Below, piece after piece: positions 24,662 to 33,014 of a stretch of DNA of 64,000 nt. The notes beneath the pieces were generated by a model. That model was not told where the DNA came from. It searched no databases and worked only from the letters and a program-made list of their open reading frames with translations. How positions within the stretch are numbered: the first letter of the stretch is position 1; every line of letters begins with the position of its first letter. The DNA comes from Proteinivorax hydrogeniformans (lineage in GTDB: Bacteria; Bacillota; Proteinivoracia; Proteinivoracales; Proteinivoracaceae), in NCBI RefSeq assembly GCF_040515995.1, contig NZ_CP159485.1, positions 2,108,001 to 2,172,000 of the forward strand, read 5' to 3'. The position numbers were made by a program, and so were the translations under genes.

Positions 24662-25856
24662 GTAACTTTTCCTCCATAATTACATTTGGAGTGGATGCCC
24701 TAAATACAGAGCTCTCCCCGTATTTTTTTAAAACCTCGTCTAAAGATGCCAAAAGCTTTTCCTCTTTTTCACCTGTTATATCTGCATCATCAAAAAAGCT
24801 TAACTGCTTGGACTCCTGAGAGGTCAAGTTTGCAACCCCAACCCCCAACAGCCTGATTGGCTGTTTTTCAAACTTAAATACATCTTCTAAAAGTTTAACA
24901 GCCTTTTGTGATATCTCTGAAGAAAGCATAGTTCCTGAAATAATGCTAATCTGCCTTGTTATCGTCTTGTGGCAGCTAAACTTTACCTTTATGTAAACTG
25001 TTTTGGCCTTTATATCCTCAGCCCTCAGCTTTCTGCTAATTTCATCAGATATGGAGTAAACCACACCTCCTAAATAATTCTTATCTCTAATATCCTCTTT
25101 AAAGGTATATTCTCTGCTTATGGATTGTGCCTTTTGCACTGATTGTACAGGCCGATTGTCAATTCCTCTCGCTAAACTCCATAACTGCGTCCCCATTTTA
25201 TTAAAGCGTTTAGTTAAAAAACTTTGGGAGCATTTTTGTAAGTCAGCCACTGTATATATACCCAATTTATTCAGCTCAGCCTTCAGCTTTCCCCCAACTC
25301 CCCATATTTTGCCCACCTCCAATGGCAGCAAAAATTGATTAACTTTATCTGGGGGAAGATAGGTAATGCCGTTAGGCTTTTTATAGTCAGAACATAGCTT
25401 AGCTAAATATTTGTTGGGAGCTATCCCCAGCGAACAAGTTAGTCCTGTTTCTTTTAAAATCTTTTGCTGTATTTTTTTAGCTATTTCACGAGAACTTCCC
25501 CACAGTTTTTCACAGCCTTTGACATCTAAAAAAGCCTCATCGATAGACAATGGCTCCACAGCTGGGGTAAAGCTATGCAGTATCTCCATGATAATCTTGC
25601 TTTCCTTAGCATATTTATTTTTGTTAGGTGCTATAAAAATGCCGTCAGGACATAAACGCTGCGCATGAGCAGCAGACATAGCTGACTTTACCCCAAACTT
25701 TCTAGCTACATAGCAAGCTGTGGAAACTACAGCCCTTGGATTTTCTTTGGGGTCATTAGCCATAATTACCGGCTTATCTTTAAGCTGCGGTCTATCTCTC
25801 TTTTCTACAGCAGCAAAAAAAGAGTCCATATCCATATGTATAATTGGGCATTCCAT
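24615..25856 (-). CDS. dinB: DNA polymerase IV (Y-family)
   Basis: Translesion polymerase that copies past damaged bases. The 413 residues contain HMDMDSFFAAVE (first catalytic Asp), SIDEAFLDV (second Asp-Glu pair), a helix-hairpin-helix thumb and the little-finger domain. The classical C-terminal beta-clamp motif could be LSFF. ATG 25856 is chosen because GGAGGTGA ends 5 bases before it. Its last 47 bases overlap the ECF sigma gene. Confidence 0.94.
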   Translation of the reverse strand: MECPIIHMDMDSFFAAVEKRDRPQLKDKPVIMANDPKENPRAVVSTACYVARKFGVKSAMSAAHAQRLCPDGIFIAPNKNKYAKESKIIMEILHSFTPAVEPLSIDEAFLDVKGCEKLWGSSREIAKKIQQKILKETGLTCSLGIAPNKYLAKLCSDYKKPNGITYLPPDKVNQFLLPLEVGKIWGVGGKLKAELNKLGIYTVADLQKCSQSFLTKRFNKMGTQLWSLARGIDNRPVQSVQKAQSISREYTFKEDIRDKNYLGGVVYSISDEISRKLRAEDIKAKTVYIKVKFSCHKTITRQISIISGTMLSSEISQKAVKLLEDVFKFEKQPIRLLGVGVANLTSQESKQLSFFDDADITGEKEEKLLASLDEVLKKYGESSVFRASTPNVIMEEKLRGKTTRKANNKRVKK

Positions 25857-25966
25857 TCTCATCACCTCCTCTAAAGTTTATCAAAGGCAAATCCTTTTAG
25901 CAAATTTGCAAACTCTATAGTTTAAACAAGCAAAATAAGATAGAATAGATATAGGGGAGTGATGCT

Positions 25967-26425
25967 ATGAATACAAATGAACAAATTATTATATCAACCT
26001 TTTCAGACCTAAGTAATGAGGATATTTACGAAATCATGAAACTTAGAGTAGATATATTTGTGGTAGAACAAAATTGCCCATACCCTGAGCTTGACAATAA
26101 CGACCAGAAGGCATGGCATTTGTACATAAAAAAAGATGGTAACATTGTAAGCTATGCCCGCATCCTTTTTAAAGATAGCAGCGCAGCTATAGGAAGAGTG
26201 GTGACTCACAAATCTTATCGGGGCCTAGGTCTATCCCAAATGATATTAAAAGAAGCCATCGAAACTATAAAAACAAATACAAATTATACCAAAATACATT
26301 TATCCGCCCAATGCTATATACTAGACTTATATAAAAAGCTGGGCTTTAAGGTTGTATCGGATCAATATCTAGAAGATAATATCCCTCATGTGGATATGGA
26401 GTTAAAAATCCCAAAGCTTTCCTAA
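25967..26425 (+). CDS. ElaA-like GNAT acetyltransferase
   Basis: A 152-residue N-acetyltransferase fold protein related to ElaA: LRVDIFVVEQNCPYPELD near residues 24-41 is the ElaA signature, and the acetyl-CoA site is IGRVVTHKSYRGLGLSQM (about 74-91). The substrate of ElaA is unknown. It is one of the few plus-strand genes here, stands alone, and ends at a strong bidirectional terminator. Ribosome binding site: GGGGAGTG. Confidence 0.88.
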   Translation: MNTNEQIIISTFSDLSNEDIYEIMKLRVDIFVVEQNCPYPELDNNDQKAWHLYIKKDGNIVSYARILFKDSSAAIGRVVTHKSYRGLGLSQMILKEAIETIKTNTNYTKIHLSAQCYILDLYKKLGFKVVSDQYLEDNIPHVDMELKIPKLS

Positions 26426-26442
26426 GCTTTGGGATTTTTATA
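26406..26442 (+). terminator. Terminator of the GNAT gene
   Basis: AAAATCCCAAAGCTT with its exact complement around TCCT and then T-tract; the 5' arm is within the coding region. Confidence 0.9.
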
Positions 26443-26457
26443 TGTGTTTAACTTCTT

Positions 26458-26904
26458 TTAATTTTTAAAGGTGCTGTCTCTTTTTTTCATAAATAACAGA
26501 ACCAATTGGTAAATAATTAGTAGAACAGTGATAAAAGTTGGCCCTATTAAGTGTTGAACTAGGTTCCCAGCGGTCGCTTCAAAAATATTAGCTAATAATA
26601 TTCCTATTCCAAAAAATATAACACAGGCTGCTATATTAATATAGGTTAAAAATCTTAAAAGTTTCCTATGCTTTTTCATGATAATCCAAGCTGCTACTGT
26701 GACAATTATTATTAGCAGCACAACCTCTATAAAATATGTCCAGCTGCCTAACCGACTAAGCTCCGTAAATGCTTCTTGATTTAACTGTTCGTTTTCCATC
26801 CACTGGTTTCTTATACCTTCTTTATAAAGCTCTAGCCCAAAGTAACAACTATTAATAATTAAGAGAAAACTAATAAATATCCTCCAAAATTTTTTGTTTG
26901 CCAC
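26458..26904 (-). CDS. Multi-span membrane protein, unknown
   Basis: A 148-residue protein that I do not recognise. It has four predicted membrane helices (about 8-26, 55-76, 85-107, 118-140) and a short charged loop after the first. GTG start at 26904 behind CAGGAGGTGATAGG. It is convergent with the GNAT gene and has no evident operon partner. Confidence 0.6.
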   Translation of the reverse strand: MANKKFWRIFISFLLIINSCYFGLELYKEGIRNQWMENEQLNQEAFTELSRLGSWTYFIEVVLLIIIVTVAAWIIMKKHRKLLRFLTYINIAACVIFFGIGILLANIFEATAGNLVQHLIGPTFITVLLIIYQLVLLFMKKRDSTFKN

Positions 26905-27101
26905 CCTATCACCTCCTGTTTATAACTTTTTATTCATCCATAAGATATTTATGAAAATGGTTACTACAGTTACAGATTTAAAGACACCTAGGGCATCTAC
27001 CCCCAACTATACCAAATATTATACTAACTTTTTAAACTTTTACAAGGAATGTTATAATTAAGAACACTAAGTGTTAAGTTAAGCCTAAAATTTGCTCCCA
27101 A

Positions 27102-27144
27102 TAAAATAAGAGCGCCTAGCTTTTTAAGCTAAGTGCTCTTATTG
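27102..27144 (-). terminator. Terminator after the YwbE gene
   Basis: AATAAGAGC plus TTAGCT/AGCTA hairpin with U-rich end; its upstream arm includes the stop codon area of the gene. Confidence 0.85.
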
Positions 27145-27336
27145 CTCTAATATTTCTTTAACTCTTCCTACTACACCATCTTCAAGCATTACTTTTATTC
27201 CATGGGGATGGGTATGGGACTTTGTCAGTATCTTTTGGACAATCCCCTCCGTCAACTTTCCAGATCTTTGGTCTTGTTTTTGTACAACCTTCACTCTACT
27301 GCCTTTTTCTAAGTTTTCTCTATTAACTGCTCTCAT
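27139..27336 (-). CDS. ywbE: YwbE family protein
   Basis: A complete 65-residue protein of the YwbE family (DUF2196), recognised by GSRVKVVQKQDQRSGKLTEG and the THPHGIKVMLEDG core. These small basic proteins look like single beta-barrel, KOW-like domains; the function is unknown. Followed by a strong terminator. Confidence 0.85.
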   Translation of the reverse strand: MRAVNRENLEKGSRVKVVQKQDQRSGKLTEGIVQKILTKSHTHPHGIKVMLEDGVVGRVKEILEQ

Positions 27337-27414
27337 ATCTTCAGCCTCTTTTCTAGTTTAAATTTATTCTTAGAAACATACATTTTAGCTAAACGCTGCA
27401 TTTTTTACTTCAAC

Positions 27415-27957
27415 TTAAACTGGTTTTACTATTCTTGTTGTGGTGATCTTACCTTCTACCTTATTAAGATTTTTTATCTTTAGCGTCGGGTCATTTAGAC
27501 CACACTTCTTAATAATCTCTTCAAAAACTTTAAATTCTTTTCTCATTATTACAACCTCTACCTTGTATCTTCTTCCACCGTTATTACCTCGAGCCAAGTA
27601 ATTGTTCACGGTATAACCTTCTTTTCTAAGCTTTTCAGCCACTTCTACCATTTTATTTTTATTATTTAAAAATACATCTATTTCTAGTATACCAAGGGCA
27701 AGTTTTTCTTCAATCTTACCGCCTATAAATACACCAAGCGTTTTCCCTAATGCATAAGCAACGGCAAAATGAACTCCGTCTGAATTGGCTACCTGCCCAA
27801 CAACGGTGGCAAAAATCATTGCATCTGCAAAAACTAAAAAATATACCGGGTTCATAATCTTTTTAGCCAGCAATATGCTCTTTAAAGTCGCTAAAATATT
27901 GGTAGTCGCTGTAATTAAAAACAAAGAAACAAGCGCTAGCATTATATTTATTTCCAT
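27415..27957 (-). CDS. UPF0316/DUF2179 family membrane protein
   Basis: A 180-residue protein with three predicted N-terminal membrane helices (about 5-27, 36-56, 65-82) and a soluble C-terminal domain of the DUF2179 type. It resembles the UPF0316 family (Bacillus YebE). Function unknown. AAAGGAGGTG gives the start at 27957. A long leader with an intrinsic terminator precedes it, so transcription attenuation is likely. Confidence 0.82.
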   Translation of the reverse strand: MEINIMLALVSLFLITATTNILATLKSILLAKKIMNPVYFLVFADAMIFATVVGQVANSDGVHFAVAYALGKTLGVFIGGKIEEKLALGILEIDVFLNNKNKMVEVAEKLRKEGYTVNNYLARGNNGGRRYKVEVVIMRKEFKVFEEIIKKCGLNDPTLKIKNLNKVEGKITTTRIVKPV

Positions 27958-27999
27958 ATATAAACACCTCCTTTAAAATTAAATTCTACTTTTTTTCAT

Positions 28000-28028
28000 A
28001 AAAAAACTAACATAAGAATTTATGTTAG
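28000..28028 (-). terminator. Intrinsic terminator in the leader of the UPF0316 gene
   Basis: CTAACATA/TATGTTAG stem with a 6-base loop and seven U on the minus strand, ending 43 bases before the start codon. Confidence 0.8.
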
Positions 28029-28277
28029 CCAGTATCGTTAATCATCAAGCAAAAGTAAACAAAACTTGATTGATAAACTATATATTTCTAATAATTTTTA
28101 TATCGTAAGTTCAAAAATAAATTCAAATTTAACTGTTGTTATAATTTATCCTCAAAATCTAAAATTAAGTATTAACATACAAAATGAAAGCAAGTCTCTA
28201 GTAGGCTTGACGCTTTCTATAAAATTATTGCAAATATAACTTAAATACATCTGGCTAATTCACTTTCTTTAACCTAA
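28029..28277 (-). ncRNA. Candidate structured leader or attenuator RNA
   Basis: The RNA between the promoter and the terminator is about 250 nt. It contains a local stem GAAAG..CAAG/CTTG..CTTTC (about 28188-28220) and a 32-codon ORF beginning near 28241. I could not match it to a known riboswitch class. Confidence 0.4.
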
Positions 28278-28283
28278 ATAAAG

Positions 28284-28312
28284 ATTATATCATATGTTTT
28301 ACATGATTGCAA
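28284..28312 (-). promoter_or_regulatory. Promoter of the UPF0316 leader
   Basis: TTGCAA (28307-28312), a 17-bp spacer and TATAAT (28284-28289) on the minus strand. Confidence 0.75.
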
Positions 28313-28386
28313 ACACTTTATTTTTTAGCTCATAAAAAATCGGGTCAGGCTCCTGATATTCAGTATCGAATTTCGAAACCTCTCCC

Positions 28387-29172
28387 TTAGTACATTTTCA
28401 AAAACAGTTCTTTAATGTTGCCTTTCAACTCACTCTCCCTGTCTACTAACAATTCTATATGTTTACTTCCCAAGTCGTAAAAACTGACTCTGTTAAATGG
28501 TTTTCTTAGTTCTGCTGTGTTTAGTTTCAAGCTTAGTTCAGCTCTAATTAGGTTTTCAATATATCTTGCAAATCCTTCTTTCCATTGCTGCCAAATCATG
28601 TACTCATAATCAATAGTACTTAGTTCTTTGGCCAATTTTCTATGGTATTTTAACACTTTGTCGTAATCCCGATTCTCAAAATGATTATTTAGTTGTATTG
28701 TTTCAGATACGAAGTCCTTATCATTGTAGGGAAAGGGATGATTTATTTCCCACATGTAGTCACTCCCTTTGTTTGCTTTTTTAGCTATTTCAAGGCTTTC
28801 CTTTAATTCATTTTCACCATTTTCCCACTGATGACAGTGTACAAATTCATGAAAAATAAAAACGTACCCTTCTAAGCTATTAAAAATCTCCTTAGATACT
28901 ATAGCAGAAGGTTTCATGCTATAAAACTCTAGGGGGAAAGCAGCCATTACACCCTCGGGTATCGGCATTGGTGTGGGATGTTCCATAACAAATTTGTATT
29001 TATTTTTAGAGTTTAAATCAAATACATAGAATGTATCTTCTTCAACGACTGTAACTGGGTAAAGCTTTTGTAAAGAATTATCAAGGATCTTAATTCTGTC
29101 ATAAAGATAATGAATTTTAGCAAGAGACTCCTCTTGCTCTTTAATAAACTGTTCCTTTTCTTTTATATCCAT
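28387..29172 (-). CDS. Putative HEXXH zinc metallopeptidase, unknown family
   Basis: A 261-residue soluble protein without signal peptide. HEFVH at 108-112 is the zinc-peptidase signature, and Glu199 in WKEGFARYIE could be the third ligand, as in gluzincins; that role is inferred. I do not recognise a named family. The start is ATG 29172 behind GGGAGGAGAGAAA; an upstream TTG lies before the ribosome binding site. Two related short palindromes flank the gene (28345 and 29465). Confidence 0.65.
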   Translation of the reverse strand: MDIKEKEQFIKEQEESLAKIHYLYDRIKILDNSLQKLYPVTVVEEDTFYVFDLNSKNKYKFVMEHPTPMPIPEGVMAAFPLEFYSMKPSAIVSKEIFNSLEGYVFIFHEFVHCHQWENGENELKESLEIAKKANKGSDYMWEINHPFPYNDKDFVSETIQLNNHFENRDYDKVLKYHRKLAKELSTIDYEYMIWQQWKEGFARYIENLIRAELSLKLNTAELRKPFNRVSFYDLGSKHIELLVDRESELKGNIKELFLKMY

Positions 29173-29534
29173 TTTCTCTCCTCCCAGCAATAGATAACGA
29201 TAGATTAACTCTTTTTTAATGTCATGTTAACATGGCAGGGTCAGAATATCAGAGATTAGTCCGATTTTATTTACTTAATATTTGAACTACTATAGTAACT
29301 ATTCAATGAGATGCCGTTTGGTCCTTTATTTTTCAACACTAAAGATCCAATTAAGTGTTAAAGATAATTCCCTTACCACATTAACTATTTTAACAAAAGC
29401 AGGCAGCTCTTATATATAGCTTCTGCTGAGCGGGTACAATACTTGTAGTGCATAAAACATTCGAGTCAGGCTGCTGACATTCGAATCCCATAATAATATA
29501 TGCTTTTAGTACACATCTAGTGCGCTAAAGGCAT
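29173..29534. other. Intergenic region with short palindromic repeats
   Basis: About 360 bases. It contains GGGTCAGAATATCAG (about 29239-29253), AACACT...AGTGTT (about 29335-29360) and GTCAGGCTGCTGAC (29465-29478). No gene seen. Confidence 0.4.
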
Positions 29535-30278
29535 TTATTTATTATATTTCCACCTATAATGTCCTTTAATCTCCCTGTTTAATGATTTAAGTTTAACTTC
29601 TGATGCAAACGGTGGACTATTGTGGATAATAAAGGGCGTTCCATCTCTGGCCCTTCTATCTGATACTATTGCCACATGGTTTAGTCCCTTAAAGACAACA
29701 ATATCTCCTGGCTGCCACTTTTTCAAGTTTTCGATATCCCCAGGAATTATTTCTGTTGTTAGTGATTCGGCGAATCTCTCAAAAAAAACATACTGATTGG
29801 GCACCCTGCGAAAGTCTATATTAGGTTCTCTTAGTCCATTTGTTCTGGGGTAAAGCTCAATATTGTTTTTTATATCTTTATCCATTAAGTCCTTTAAGTT
29901 AATACCTGCCCCTTTTAGTCCTCTCCATATTACATCGGTACACACTCCCTCATCATCGGGTGGGTATCCTCCTGCATAGTAGTTGCTTTGGTATTTAGTC
30001 CGCTGTTTGACCTCATATCTTGCAGCATTTACTATTTCAATAGGATCAGGTATCCCGTTATTATTGCTATCTACTAAGGAGTAATCATCTGGCACAATCA
30101 CTTTTTTACCTATAGGCAGCTCTATATGGATTCCCAAAAAATCAAGGATAAAGCCACTTCTGAAGGATAAAGCAAAGATAAACAGTAAGCAAAATACCAC
30201 TGTGATTACAATTAGCGTTATTTTAATTCTCCTTAATGAAGTAACGCCTAGAATTTTATTTTCGATTTTTTGGCTCAT
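29535..30278 (-). CDS. DUF1287 domain protein with membrane anchor and calcium-loop motif
   Basis: A 247-residue protein with an N-terminal membrane anchor (about 19-41) and an extracytoplasmic DUF1287 domain. The family's GVCTD (Cys113) and NHVAIVSD (His) motifs are present, which suggests an NlpC/P60-like thiol hydrolase fold; no activity has been assigned to this family to my knowledge. Unusually, residues 70-81 (DSNNNGIPDPIE) form a calcium-binding loop of the EF-hand or thrombospondin-3 kind just before the domain. Confidence 0.8.
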   Translation of the reverse strand: MSQKIENKILGVTSLRRIKITLIVITVVFCLLFIFALSFRSGFILDFLGIHIELPIGKKVIVPDDYSLVDSNNNGIPDPIEIVNAARYEVKQRTKYQSNYYAGGYPPDDEGVCTDVIWRGLKGAGINLKDLMDKDIKNNIELYPRTNGLREPNIDFRRVPNQYVFFERFAESLTTEIIPGDIENLKKWQPGDIVVFKGLNHVAIVSDRRARDGTPFIIHNSPPFASEVKLKSLNREIKGHYRWKYNK

Positions 30279-30552
30279 TTTTTATCCCCTTTTACTTTTA
30301 TAAAGTGAAACTTTAATCAGTGTGGCCTTCTCCTACACTGATTGTTAGTTAAACCAATCGGGCTTTTACTGGCTGTTGCCCCCACTTACACCTCTTGAAT
30401 TACCCTCGAATTGTTAAAGTGGGGGTCTTACAGACAGTTAACCTGCGATAAATCTTATGTTCTCTAGTTGATAAAACTTATCCTGCATAATATATTACAA
30501 AGGATTAAATTAAAATGAGGAATAAGGGCAATCCAAAACGCATTTTAGGCAA
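30279..30552. other. Intergenic region with a C-rich inverted repeat
   Basis: CCCCCACTT (30379-30387) and AAGTGGGGG (30417-30425) form a perfect 9-bp inverted repeat. It may be the remnant of a mobile-element end. No gene is visible. Confidence 0.4.
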
Positions 30553-31923
30553 CTAAGTTAGATGGGGATTGGTCGCTTGTAACCATTTTTTTAATAGACT
30601 ATCTCTTTCTGATTCTAATTTTGTGTTTTCTTCCATTATTTCCTGTAGTTTTTTGGGGTTTGTTGCGTGGTTTTGGGCCTTTGCATTGTTTTGAACTATT
30701 TTTGTTTCTATTGTTTTTATTTGAGCTTCCAGTTGATTTATTTTGTGGTGGTTAGGCTTTTTAGAGTGCGTTTTTTTTATTGATTTAATTTGCTTTTTCT
30801 CTTCTTTTTTACTAACTTCTTCTTTGGGTTGTTGTTGGTTTATTTGGCCTCTTTTCTCTTTGTAATAGTCGTAGTTTCCTAGGTATTTTGTTAGTTTTCT
30901 TTTGTTTAGTTCTATAGTTTGGACTGCTATTTTGTTTATGAAATATCTGTCGTGGGAGATAAATAGAATTGTACCTCGGAATTCTTGTAGGGATTCTTCT
31001 AGCATTTCTATGGAGTCAATATCTAGGTGATTTGTGGGCTCATCTAGTACTAGGGTGTTTATATCTTGCTGAATTAGTAGGCACACTGCTACGCTCTCCT
31101 CCAGAGAGGATTTCTACTTTTTTAAAGACTTGGTCTCCATAGAAAAAGATTTTGCTAGAATATTTCTGGCTTCTTTGATAGATGTGGGGCAATGCTTTCG
31201 AAAGGTTTCTAAAATGGTCAATTGTTCATCTTCAAAAGCTATTTGCTGTTCGTGGTAGCCTGTTTTGACCCTAGAACCTATTTTTATTTGACCAGATAGT
31301 GGTTTTAGCTTTTACTGTAGGATTTTTATTAGTGTAGATTTACCGCAGCCGTTTTTGCCCACTAGGGCTAATCGTTGTCCGTAGTTTACTTTAAGGTTTA
31401 TGTTGTCTAAAAGAAGGTCTCCTCCTTTGTAGCCAAATTTAAGTGAGTCTATAATGATGACGTCATTGCTAGAACGACTTCCGCTGCATATTCTATTTAT
31501 GTCGGACTCTATTTGATATCCGCCGATTTCTTCAAACTTTTGTTGTAGTGCTCCATATTCTTTTACCGCACTTTTTAGTTTTGTATCGGTAAGTGAAGAC
31601 ATCTGGTTTTCTAAACTTTGCAGCTTTTGTTGAAGCTTTTTATGTTCTTTAAAGGCGGTATTTAGTACGTCTTTAACGGTGAAACTGTCTGGGTAGAGAG
31701 GTATTTGTTGTAGGCAGCCTATTTTTAATCCTTTTCTTTTGTGTATCTGTCCTTTATCTTGTGGTTCTTCTTCGGTTATAATTTTAAGAATTGTTGTTTT
31801 GCCTGAACCATTTGCTCCTATTAAGCCTACTCTTTCTTTTGTTTTTAATTCAAAGCTAATGTCAGATAAAACTTGCTCCGCTCCATAATGTTTACATATA
31901 TTCTTTAACGCTAATTCAATCAT
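30553..31923 (-). pseudogene. ABC-F type ATPase, multiply broken
   Basis: Remains of a duplicated-ABC ribosome-associated (ABC-F) protein of the kind linked to antibiotic resistance or translation factors. The first fragment (31923 to 31312) has Walker A GANGSGKT and then, after an internal loss of the first signature/Walker B and linker, the second Walker A GKNGCGKST. It stops at TAA (31312-31314). The frame continues as KLKPLSGQIKIGSR, shifts near 31140, has LSGGERS, shifts again near 31093 and ends as LVLDEPTNHLD plus a C-terminal coiled coil. At least four lesions are visible, so a working protein is unlikely. Confidence 0.88.
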
Positions 31924-31952
31924 TGGAAAGTTCCTCCTTATTTTTGAGCATA

Positions 31953-31988
31953 AAAAATCCAGGGTAAGAAATACCTTACCCTGGATGC
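31953..31988 (-). terminator. Attenuator-like terminator upstream of the ABC-F remnant
   Basis: ATCCAGGGTAAG/CTTACCCTGGAT with U-tract, 30 bases before the start codon. Such leaders regulate inducible ABC-F resistance genes; here the gene is dead. Confidence 0.75.
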
Positions 31989-32112
31989 TTTAATAGCATA
32001 TTTGGATGGTAAAGATGATCTCTTACTTTAGGTTGACCGATTGTTAAATTTGGACACAAATCTCCCGTCGTCTTGAAAATCTGGTGTTAAAATCGGTAAG
32101 TTGATACTAATG

Positions 32113-32445
32113 TCAACCAATATCATATGCTTGCGCTTCCCTATTATCCATAACTTTTACGTCAAAATACTTACGCATTGACGATACCATGTCATGCTTT
32201 TTTAGCCAGTTGTACGCATCTTGTCTAGATAATGGTATAGTCTTTTTAAATTCTTGCTCTCGCGTTCCATTTTGGACAAAATTATAAAGGTGTTGTTTGT
32301 ATAAAAAAAAGTATCCAGCATTGTTGATAAACAACATATCACAGATTACATTGGGGTCAAATTGTGCCCGTCCATTGTCGTATATATTTACCAACGTAGC
32401 ATTATTATAGGCATCGTACACTTGACCGTTTTTTATTATCTCCAT
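32113..32445 (-). CDS. Hypothetical protein, accessory region
   Basis: A 110-residue soluble protein with no domain that I recognise. It is rich in Asn, Tyr and Phe, and its last third is basic (WLKKHDMVSSMRKYFDVKV). Its start overlaps the end of the preceding gene by 10 bases, so the two are translationally coupled. It sits next to the integrase genes and is probably cargo or a remnant of the element. Confidence 0.5.
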   Translation of the reverse strand: MEIIKNGQVYDAYNNATLVNIYDNGRAQFDPNVICDMLFINNAGYFFLYKQHLYNFVQNGTREQEFKKTIPLSRQDAYNWLKKHDMVSSMRKYFDVKVMDNREAQAYDIG

Positions 32446-32900
32446 TTTCTAACCTCTCCCTTAAGTTTTAATTTAGTATTTAATATCTCCTTATACAATA
32501 CTAAAGCCCCAAAAAGATATTCCTTGCAAAAATGCTCGTACTCTTGGTCTGTTAGGTAGTAGTTCTGGTATTTTAATTTATGACCATATAGAAGCTTGCA
32601 CTCTACCATCTGTCCTGAGTTATAAGCAAATTTTGTTACCTCTGTAGGCCCTACTGTAAGCAGGTATCTACAGCAAGTAAGTTGTGGTAATAGCTCGCTG
32701 TTATCGCCGTGGTTGCGTTTTATAATAAACGCATTTAAGCTGCAGTCGTCCAGATATATCTCGTAACTAAAAAGATTGTCACAAAACAGGCTCACCTCCC
32801 TTTCGTTCTCCATCTGAGACCGTATGCATACCGCTATAAGACGCATAATCTTTGTTTTGGCATCAGATAGATTGCTAGTTTTAAACGATGTTTTTTCCAA
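32436..32900 (-). CDS. Hypothetical protein, accessory region
   Basis: A 154-residue protein that I do not recognise. No membrane helices or signal peptide. A clustered Cys-Cys (LTCCRYLL) and aromatic residues are present. ATG 32900 follows GGAGGGAGGAGTAAG, a strong ribosome binding site. It is co-transcribed with the 110-residue gene, directly downstream of the tyrosine recombinase genes. Confidence 0.5.
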   Translation of the reverse strand: MEKTSFKTSNLSDAKTKIMRLIAVCIRSQMENEREVSLFCDNLFSYEIYLDDCSLNAFIIKRNHGDNSELLPQLTCCRYLLTVGPTEVTKFAYNSGQMVECKLLYGHKLKYQNYYLTDQEYEHFCKEYLFGALVLYKEILNTKLKLKGEVRKWR

Positions 32901-33014
32901 CTTACTCCTCCCTCCTCCTTCATTTAAATTTCCCTACATACTATAATAAGTCTAACTGGGAACAAACTTTGATTTACTGTTAACCTTCAATTTTTTCATT
33001 AGAGTATTTCCAAA

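Larger units (their letters stand above)
27958..28386. other. Leader region upstream of the UPF0316 gene
   Basis: About 430 bases holding a consensus promoter (28284-28312), a 270-nt putative untranslated leader, an intrinsic terminator (28000-28028) and a short palindromic repeat (about 28345-28356). No protein gene longer than 33 codons stands out. Confidence 0.6.

Noticed and set aside
31953-31988. Treating the hairpin before the ABC-F remnant as the end of the two orphan genes
   Set aside because: It could terminate that transcript too, but its position 30 bases before a ribosome binding site better suits an attenuator; left as attenuator with this caveat.
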